DNA of 64,000 nucleotides from NCBI RefSeq assembly GCF_001613365.1, contig NZ_BDCF01000032.1:23802-87801 (forward strand), written 5' to 3'. Of this stretch, positions 58,863-64,000 are shown in pieces (position 1 is the first letter of the stretch; every line of letters begins with the position of its first letter). The DNA comes from Nocardia xishanensis NBRC 101358 (GTDB lineage Bacteria; Actinomycetota; Actinomycetes; Mycobacteriales; Mycobacteriaceae). The notes under the pieces are model-generated. The model saw only the letters and a list, made by a program, of their open reading frames with translations. It searched no databases and was not told where the DNA came from. The translations under genes were made by a program, and so were the position numbers.

Positions 58863-59195
58863 TCAGCGGTCAGGGAGATAGTCCTCGAACTCGTCCAGGA
58901 ACTCCGGGACCGGGTCGACGCCCACGCTGTGGTGGACGAGGCGGCCGTCGACGAACAGGCCCAGCGTGGGAAACGCCCGCACCCGGTACCGCTCGGCCAG
59001 CTCCGGGTGCTCTTCCACGTTCACGCTGACGACGACGAGCCGATCGGAAAGTTCGTCGGCGATCTGGCGCAGCCGCGGGGTCGCCCGACGGCATGGGCCA
59101 CACCACGGAGCGGAGAACACGACAAGCACCGGCTTACCGGCACCGAGCACGGTCTCGGCGAAGCTCTCGGTGGATACCGCGAAAACACTCTTCAT
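58863..59195 (-). CDS. thioredoxin
   Basis: A 110-residue thioredoxin fold with the active-site motif WCGPC in VVFSAPWCGPCRRATPRLR. Other conserved positions are VVSVNVEEHPELAERY and the cis-Pro in RVRAFPTLGLFVDGR. It reduces protein disulfides in the cytosol; the substrate set is unknown. ATG at 59195 is fixed by GAGGAGAG upstream (the frame opens 6 codons earlier). Confidence 0.9.
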   Translation of the reverse strand: MKSVFAVSTESFAETVLGAGKPVLVVFSAPWCGPCRRATPRLRQIADELSDRLVVVSVNVEEHPELAERYRVRAFPTLGLFVDGRLVHHSVGVDPVPEFLDEFEDYLPDR

Positions 59196-59453
59196 CGGTT
59201 CTCTCCTCGACACTTCGCTCAGTTACTGGGTTACCGTGCGGCATCCCGCCAAACACTTCCGGGCCGCCCAGTAAGACGAGCCTGATCGAGAAGCTCGGCC
59301 GCCCGCAAGACGATCCGGATGGAACGGGGTGACACCTCATACGCCTTTCCGGGACCGCCCCTGCCGAGCGCCCGCGACATGACACAGGTGTTCCATACGG
59401 TGTAAGAATCACATAGTGTGGCGGCGGATACAGTCCGTCGAAAGGGAGTGCAC

Positions 59454-60194
59454 GTGTCGGTCGCCGCCGCGGTCAAGAAGCAGGTTCAGGAACTCGGCGG
59501 GGGATTCATGTTCTCCCGGGAGACCAAGGAATTCGGGCGCACTACCGGAGTCGACGGGTTCTTCGGCCCGTACACCCGCGGCAGGGGCGGCGTGCTCGGC
59601 GACGTGGACGCCGACGTCGTCACCGCGGCCTTCGGCTTCTTCCCCGCCCATTCGATCCGCAAGGCCTGGGAATCGGTCCCCATGCCCGCCGCCAAGGCGG
59701 CCGAGGGCTACTTGGCCGCCTGTCAGGACTACGGCCGCCGCAAGCTGGCCGATTTCGAACAGGTCGAACGTCTCGCGCAATTGCTGGAAGTCGTTGTCGC
59801 CGCGGCCGATCCGGCCGGCGTGCCGCTGTTCGCCGGCTGGCGCGCGCTGCCGCTGCCCACCGACGCACCAGCCAGGGTCACGCAACTCGCCCATGTCCTG
59901 CGCGAACTCCGCGGCGGCCTGCACCTGCTCGCCGTCCGCGCCAGCGGCATCACCCCGCTGCAGGCCGTCCTGATCTCGGGCTCCTCGTTCAACGACGGCC
60001 CCGGCCAGGCCCGCTGGTACGGCTGGCCCGAACCCTTCGAGGACATCACCGCCACCGTGCAGGACCGCTGGCAACGCGCCGAAGTCCTCACCGACGACCT
60101 CATCACCCCCGCCTTCGCCGTCCTCGACGACGCCGCGGGCGCAGAACTCACCACCCTGCTCACCGCCGCCCACAAAACGGTCTTCACCCGCTGA
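59454..60194 (+). CDS. SCO6745-family protein
   Basis: A 246-residue predominantly helical protein. Features seen are FMFSRETKEFGRTTGVDGFFGPYTRGRGG near the start, DVVTAAFGFFPAHSIRKAWESV, a helical middle with RVTQLAHVLRELRGGLHLLAVRASGI and YGWPEPFED before the end. These match the SCO6745/SalK-like family of unknown function in actinobacteria. GTG at 59454 has GGGAG 6 nt upstream. Its 3' end overlaps the convergent GNAT gene by 11 nt. Confidence 0.82.
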   Translation: MSVAAAVKKQVQELGGGFMFSRETKEFGRTTGVDGFFGPYTRGRGGVLGDVDADVVTAAFGFFPAHSIRKAWESVPMPAAKAAEGYLAACQDYGRRKLADFEQVERLAQLLEVVVAAADPAGVPLFAGWRALPLPTDAPARVTQLAHVLRELRGGLHLLAVRASGITPLQAVLISGSSFNDGPGQARWYGWPEPFEDITATVQDRWQRAEVLTDDLITPAFAVLDDAAGAELTTLLTAAHKTVFTR

Positions 60195-60711
60195 GATCCG
60201 CACCTCCTGTGAGCCTTCCGCGGGGAGGCCCCGTCCTGGGAGCGGCGGCAATCGGGACGATGTCCACTTCCAGCAACGGCAGCTCGCGCCCGGGTACCGA
60301 TCCGGACTCGGTACTCCCGACTCTGATCGCGCCCATCGCGCGATAGAACGGCTCCGCGTTCGGGTCCGACTCGATGACCAGCCGACGGAATCCGGCACCG
60401 CGCGCCACCTCGACCGCATGTCGGAACAGTTCGGTGCCGACTCCGTTGCCGATGGCCTCGGGCACGACGAAGAGCATTCCCAGATCACCGGTCGGCGCGG
60501 AACCATCGACGGTTACGAAGCCGACGACGGTCCCGCGCAGTTCGGCGACGGCAGTACGTAGGCCAACGACGTCGGAAGGCGACAGCGCCAGCTCACGCCG
60601 AAACGAGTCGAGGAGTTTTTCGCTGTAGCCCCAGAAACCTTTGGACCGTAGCGCGAGGTCACTGAGCAGTGCCGCTTCATCCGGGCGTCCGGGCCTGATC
60701 ACGATAGCCAT
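60184..60711 (-). CDS. GNAT family N-acetyltransferase
   Basis: A 175-residue acetyltransferase. The acetyl-CoA-binding core is LGMLFVVPEAIGNGVGTELFRHAVEVARGAG, followed by LVIESDPNAEPFYRAMGAIRVG, which is the C-terminal strand-helix pair of the fold. The C-terminal 30 residues are Pro/Gly-rich and probably disordered. Substrate unknown. Confidence 0.88.
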   Translation of the reverse strand: MAIVIRPGRPDEAALLSDLALRSKGFWGYSEKLLDSFRRELALSPSDVVGLRTAVAELRGTVVGFVTVDGSAPTGDLGMLFVVPEAIGNGVGTELFRHAVEVARGAGFRRLVIESDPNAEPFYRAMGAIRVGSTESGSVPGRELPLLEVDIVPIAAAPRTGPPRGRLTGGADLSG

Positions 60712-60808
60712 GTCACCGATCTGCCTATCAATTCGAGTTCAGCAGCTGCCCCTCACCGAGCACACGTGCCGACTACCTCCGTATCGGGCGACGTACGGGC
60801 GCTCGGAC

Positions 60809-61450
60809 CTAGTGCGGCGGCTGGTTCTGGGGCGGGTACTGGTGCGTCCCTTGGCCGCTGGGGCCTCCGGGCGTGGGCGTCGTCCGCCCCACCGCAGCAG
60901 CGACCACCGTCGCGAGGGTGGCGGCGAATGCGGCGAGCGCGCAGGGGATGGACAACCAGAAGGTGTCTTCGAAGAGGAATTCGAACTGTGCGGCACTGAG
61001 CACGGCTTCCACCATGCCGGACAGCAGCATGCCCGCCGCCACCGCCGCGAGCGCGCGCAGCACCGGATACCGCGCGCCCATCCCCGCGAGCGCGCAGATA
61101 CCGGTGACGATCGCGAGCAGGATCATCAGCACGAGCACGATGTCGGACCAGAGGAAACGCGAACTCGAGGACAACGCGTTGGCCACCCGGAAGACGACGA
61201 CGAGCAACGCGGCGACCAGCAGCAGACCGCCCGCGACCCGCTCCATCGCGCCGCCGCTCGCCGGTCGGCTCGGTGGACCGTAACCGGGCATGGACGGCAT
61301 CGGCGCGGGTACGCCGGGCGGCGGCGCGCCGTAGGGGTGCGGTTGACCGAAGTGGGGATGCGGCTGACTCTGCTGCGGGTTCACTTGACCCCCATACGGA
61401 TTCGACTGGCCGGGCGGCCCGTACCCACCCGGCGGTATCGGATTCACCAT
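60809..61450 (-). CDS. four-helix membrane protein with Pro/Gly-rich N terminus
   Basis: A 213-residue protein. Its first about 65 residues are Gly/Pro/Asn/Gln/His-rich repeats (PPGGYGPPGQSNPYGG, GQPHPYGAPPPG), followed by four membrane helices (GGLLLVAALLVVVF, DIVLVLMILLAIVTGICAL, ALAAVAAGMLLSGMVEAVL, IPCALAAFAATLATVVAAAV) and a short Pro-rich tail. No family recognised. GGGGAGGA is upstream of the ATG. It is divergent from a double TetR regulator with 145 nt between starts. Confidence 0.72.
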   Translation of the reverse strand: MVNPIPPGGYGPPGQSNPYGGQVNPQQSQPHPHFGQPHPYGAPPPGVPAPMPSMPGYGPPSRPASGGAMERVAGGLLLVAALLVVVFRVANALSSSSRFLWSDIVLVLMILLAIVTGICALAGMGARYPVLRALAAVAAGMLLSGMVEAVLSAAQFEFLFEDTFWLSIPCALAAFAATLATVVAAAVGRTTPTPGGPSGQGTHQYPPQNQPPH

Positions 61451-61595
61451 CGACAGCACTCCTCCCCGGCCGCCCCGGCCGCACAATCGAACCGCTACGA
61501 CGAAGAACCCTAGCGACACCAATCCCACGGCGCCGCCCATCACTCGATGGAGGTATCTCGCGGAGGCCGTCGCAGGCTGGGCCACACTAGAGGCG

Positions 61596-62837
61596 ATGAC
61601 CAGCAGCGCGAAGATCGAACCCCCGAAACGCCGACGCCCCCGTGATCGCCGGGCGTCCATCCTGCGTGCCGCGGGTGCGGCCTTCGCCGAGTCCGGCTAT
61701 CACGGCACGTCGATGGCCGACATCGCCGCCGCGGTGGGGATCTCGGCGACCGCGCTGTACCGTCACTTCCGCAACAAGCAGGAGCTGCTCGGGCAGTGCC
61801 TGCTCACCGGGCTCGACACCACGCTCGCGCGGCTCGCCGAGGCCGCCCGCGCCGAGGAGCCGCAGACGCGGGTACTCACCGAACTGGTGGCGGTCGCGCT
61901 GGAGCTACGCGGGCTGCCGCGCCTGTGGCAGTTGGAATTTCGCAGCGTCAGCCCCGAGGATCGCCAGGCCGTCCTGGTTCGGGTGGTGCGATTGACCGGG
62001 TATCTGCGCCGCGCCGTCCGCGTGCGTCGTCCCGACCTGTCCGCCCCGGAGGTCGAACTGCTGAGCTGGTGCGTTCTGTCGGTGGCCGTCAGCCCCTCCT
62101 ACCATCAGGTCGACCTGCCCGCGACGACCTTCGTCGACGTACTCGACGGAGCCGTGCTCGCGTTGATCACCGCGGATCTGCCACCGGAGGTACCGCACGC
62201 CCGGCCGGCGACCCGCGCTCCGCAGCCCGGCGGAACCGCGGATTTCGAGCGCACCGTGCGGCCGGAGCGGATGATCGCCGCGGCGGCCCGCCTGTTCAAC
62301 ACCCGCGGATACGCGGCGGTCGGCATCGAGGACATCGGCGCGGCGGTGGGGGTCAGCGGACCCGCGCTCTACCACCACTTCGCGAGCAAATCCGACCTGC
62401 TGAACGAGATCATCGAACGCAACGATCAGTGGATTCGGCTCTACACCTCGCGAGCCCTCGCCGAAGGCCGCGATGCCGGGGAGTCGATGCGACTGCTGTT
62501 GCGGTACTACGTTCGATTCGCGCTTGACGAGCCGGATCTGCTGGGCACCACGGTCAGCGAGGTCGGCCACCTGCCGGCGCCGCAGGCGAGCCGGTATCGC
62601 CGCACGCACCGCGAGGGCGTGCTCGGCTGGGCTCGGATGTTGCAATCGGCGCGCAGCGAGTTGTCGCTGCCGGTGGCGCGGGTGCTGATCCAGGCCATCT
62701 CGACCGTGGTCATCGACGCGGTACGCAATCCGCGATCCGTGCGCCGCGGCGACCTGCTCGACGCGCTGGCCGCGGTCGGCGACCGGATCGCGTTCTCGGT
62801 ACCGCTCTCCGAAGCAGCCGCGCCGACGGCACCGTGA
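61596..62837 (+). CDS. tandem double TetR/AcrR regulator
   Basis: A 413-residue protein containing two complete TetR regulators in one chain. The first helix-turn-helix is at about residues 20-62 (RASILRAAGAAFAESGYHGTSMADIAAAVGIS, ALYRHFRNKQELL), followed by its own C-terminal domain. The second helix-turn-helix is at about 226-268 (MIAAAARLFNTRGYAAVGIEDIGAAVGVS, ALYHHFASKSDLL) with a second C-terminal half. This fusion gives a covalent dimer and could bind asymmetric operators. It is 200 nt upstream of the fadE5-like gene and divergent from a membrane protein gene. Confidence 0.88.
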   Translation: MTSSAKIEPPKRRRPRDRRASILRAAGAAFAESGYHGTSMADIAAAVGISATALYRHFRNKQELLGQCLLTGLDTTLARLAEAARAEEPQTRVLTELVAVALELRGLPRLWQLEFRSVSPEDRQAVLVRVVRLTGYLRRAVRVRRPDLSAPEVELLSWCVLSVAVSPSYHQVDLPATTFVDVLDGAVLALITADLPPEVPHARPATRAPQPGGTADFERTVRPERMIAAAARLFNTRGYAAVGIEDIGAAVGVSGPALYHHFASKSDLLNEIIERNDQWIRLYTSRALAEGRDAGESMRLLLRYYVRFALDEPDLLGTTVSEVGHLPAPQASRYRRTHREGVLGWARMLQSARSELSLPVARVLIQAISTVVIDAVRNPRSVRRGDLLDALAAVGDRIAFSVPLSEAAAPTAP

Positions 62838-62933
62838 AGTTTATCGGCTATTAACTTACTCCTCTAATGACCGTTGAACTGCGGGAACTTGGCCGATACA
62901 TGACACAAGTCACCTTAGTCGTGCTTAACTTAC
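62837..62933 (+). promoter_or_regulatory. possible operator region upstream of the fadE5-like gene
   Basis: AAGTT-N11-AACTT at 62837-62857 is an inverted repeat, and TTAACTTAC occurs twice (62851-62859 and 62925-62933), 74 bp apart. The region is AT-rich compared with its surroundings. Binding by the adjacent double TetR protein is a guess from position. Confidence 0.35.
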
Positions 62934-63037
62934 ACTTGCGTAGCTGATTCCCGGCCACCAGAATCACCGCGGGGCGTACTGGAGTGCGCCCGGCACACAC
63001 TCGGCCGCCGGGCCGGGTTTCTCTGGAAGGGCAGGCG

Positions 63038-64000
63038 GTGGGGCACTACAAGAGCAATGTCAGGGACCTGGAGTTCAACCTCTTCGAGGTATTCGGCCTC
63101 GAAGAGGTCTTGCGGACCGGAGCATTCGGCGACCTGGACGGCGACACCGTGCGGACCATGCTCGCCGAAGCCGCCCGGCTGGCCGAAGGACCGGTCGCCG
63201 AATCCTTCGCCGATACCGATCGCAATCCGCCCGTCTTCGACCCGGAGACGCACTCGGTGCGACTGCCCGACGCTTTCAAACGGTCGGTGCGAGCCTGGTA
63301 CGACGGCGAATGGTGGCGCATCGGCAAATCGGAAGCGATCGGCGGCGTGGCCGCGCCGCGCATGCTGGCTTGGGCCATCAGCGAATTCGTGCTCGGCGCC
63401 CAGCCCGCGGCCTACATGTACCTGACCGGACCCAACATGGCCGACATCGTCGATGCCATCGGCACGGAAGAACAACGGCACTGGGCCGAACTCGCGGTGG
63501 AACGCAACTGGGGCGCCACCATGGTGCTCACCGAACCCGACGCGGGCTCCGATGTGGGCGCGGGCCGCACCAAGGCGGTCGAGCAGGAGGACGGCTCCTG
63601 GCACATCGAAGGTGTCAAGCGCTTCATCACCTCCGCCGACTCCGACGACCTGTTCGAAAACATCGTTCACCAGGTGCTCGCGCGACCCGAGGGCGCGGGC
63701 CCCGGCACCAAGGGGCTGAGCCTGTTCCTGGTGCCCAAGTACCACTTCGACAGCGAGACCGGCGAAATCGGTGACCGTAACGGCGTTTTCGTCACCAACG
63801 TCGAACACAAGATGGGTCTGAAGGCCTCGGCGACCTGCGAGCTGACCTTCGGCGGCCACGGCATCCCCGCCAAGGGCTGGCTGGTCGGCGACGTGCACAA
63901 CGGCATCGCGCAGATGTTCAAGGTCATCGAGGAAGCGCGGATGATGGTGGGCACCAAGGCCATCGCGACCTTGTCGACCGGGTACCTGAACGCCCTCGAC
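63038..64000 (+). CDS. fadE5: acyl-CoA dehydrogenase of the FadE5 type, 3' end cut by window edge
   Basis: The first 321 residues of a long acyl-CoA dehydrogenase. The N terminus GHYKSNVRDLEFNLFEVFG is a FadE5 hallmark, followed by the helical domain (RMLAWAISEFVLGAQPAAYMYLTG) and the FAD region MVLTEPDAGSDVGAGRTKAV and FITSADSDDLFENIVHQVLARPEG. In mycobacteria FadE5 acts on medium to long acyl-CoAs in beta-oxidation. GTG at 63038 has GGAAGG 8 nt upstream. No stop is reached before the window ends. Confidence 0.9.
   Translation, partial: MGHYKSNVRDLEFNLFEVFGLEEVLRTGAFGDLDGDTVRTMLAEAARLAEGPVAESFADTDRNPPVFDPETHSVRLPDAFKRSVRAWYDGEWWRIGKSEAIGGVAAPRMLAWAISEFVLGAQPAAYMYLTGPNMADIVDAIGTEEQRHWAELAVERNWGATMVLTEPDAGSDVGAGRTKAVEQEDGSWHIEGVKRFITSADSDDLFENIVHQVLARPEGAGPGTKGLSLFLVPKYHFDSETGEIGDRNGVFVTNVEHKMGLKASATCELTFGGHGIPAKGWLVGDVHNGIAQMFKVIEEARMMVGTKAIATLSTGYLNALD

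Noticed and set aside
1..64000. CRISPR arrays, tRNA, rRNA, insertion sequences or prophage
   Set aside because: I looked for regular repeats, cloverleaf sequences, transposase motifs and terminal repeats and found none.

Overview
ORGANISM. The window is high-GC DNA with tightly packed genes, frequent GTG starts and ATGA/GTGA gene overlaps. The gene content points to a mycolic-acid actinomycete, most probably Nocardia (inference; no rRNA or other taxonomic marker is present). Supporting genes are an antigen-85-like esterase, an LppA-type lipoprotein, an F420 (LLM) oxidoreductase, a FadE5-like acyl-CoA dehydrogenase, a secreted cholesterol oxidase with KstR-type operators, a SigF/SigB-type sigma factor and many TetR regulators. 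I saw no tRNA, rRNA, CRISPR array, insertion sequence or phage gene. LAYOUT. (a) 1-3.2 kb: a truncated SDR, a hemerythrin protein with a SigF-type promoter, a secreted glycine-zipper protein and a small membrane protein, plus an orphan SigF-type promoter with no recognised gene. (b) 3.5-8.5 kb: two secreted lipases, a TetR regulator with paired operators, and a KhtT/KhtU-like cation:proton antiporter pair. (c) 8.5-17.7 kb: LppA-like lipoprotein, SigF-family sigma factor with a matching promoter, then a leftward oxidative-stress operon (iron-containing redox enzyme, PrmC-like methylase, CDGSH protein, TPP enzyme, SDR), a glycosyltransferase and an F420 oxidoreductase. (d) 17.7-26.1 kb: a four-helix membrane protein with a Pro/Ala/Lys tail, an aldo/keto reductase divergent from LysR, the mycolyltransferase-like esterase, VOC proteins, an XRE regulator, a cold-shock protein and PncC. 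(e) 26.2-32.3 kb: a heptose-type carbohydrate cluster (hldC-like, GT4/GT1, SDR, GT9, gmhA, PfkB kinase) followed by a small stress protein. (f) 32.4-34.5 kb: AraC regulator, a GAF-like protein and a STAS protein. (g) 34.9-42.8 kb: a methionine-rich 31-residue ORF, an acyl-CoA ligase with paired operators matching those in (b), a CdaR/PucR regulator and a complete Liv-type ABC transporter. (h) 42.9-52.4 kb: a second glycine-zipper secreted protein, then a beta-oxidation island (two acyl-CoA dehydrogenases, LysR, CoA-transferase A/B, hydratase, 3-hydroxyacyl-CoA dehydrogenase, thiolase). (i) 52.5-64 kb: sterol-related genes (MCP hydrolase, cholesterol oxidase), regulators, thioredoxin, GNAT, a tandem double TetR regulator and the start of a fadE5-like gene. 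HOW IT WORKS TOGETHER. Three regulatory layers are readable from the DNA. First, a 19-bp palindrome occurs as a pair at both the lipase/TetR locus and the acyl-CoA ligase locus 30 kb away, suggesting one TetR regulon for lipid release and acyl activation. Second, GTTT-N15-GGGWAT promoters precede sigF, the hemerythrin gene and an unannotated leftward transcript. Third, KstR-type TNNAACNNGTTNNA sites lie at the MCP hydrolase and the cholesterol oxidase. The heptose cluster, the operator network and the methionine-rich micro-ORF are the best candidates for new biology.
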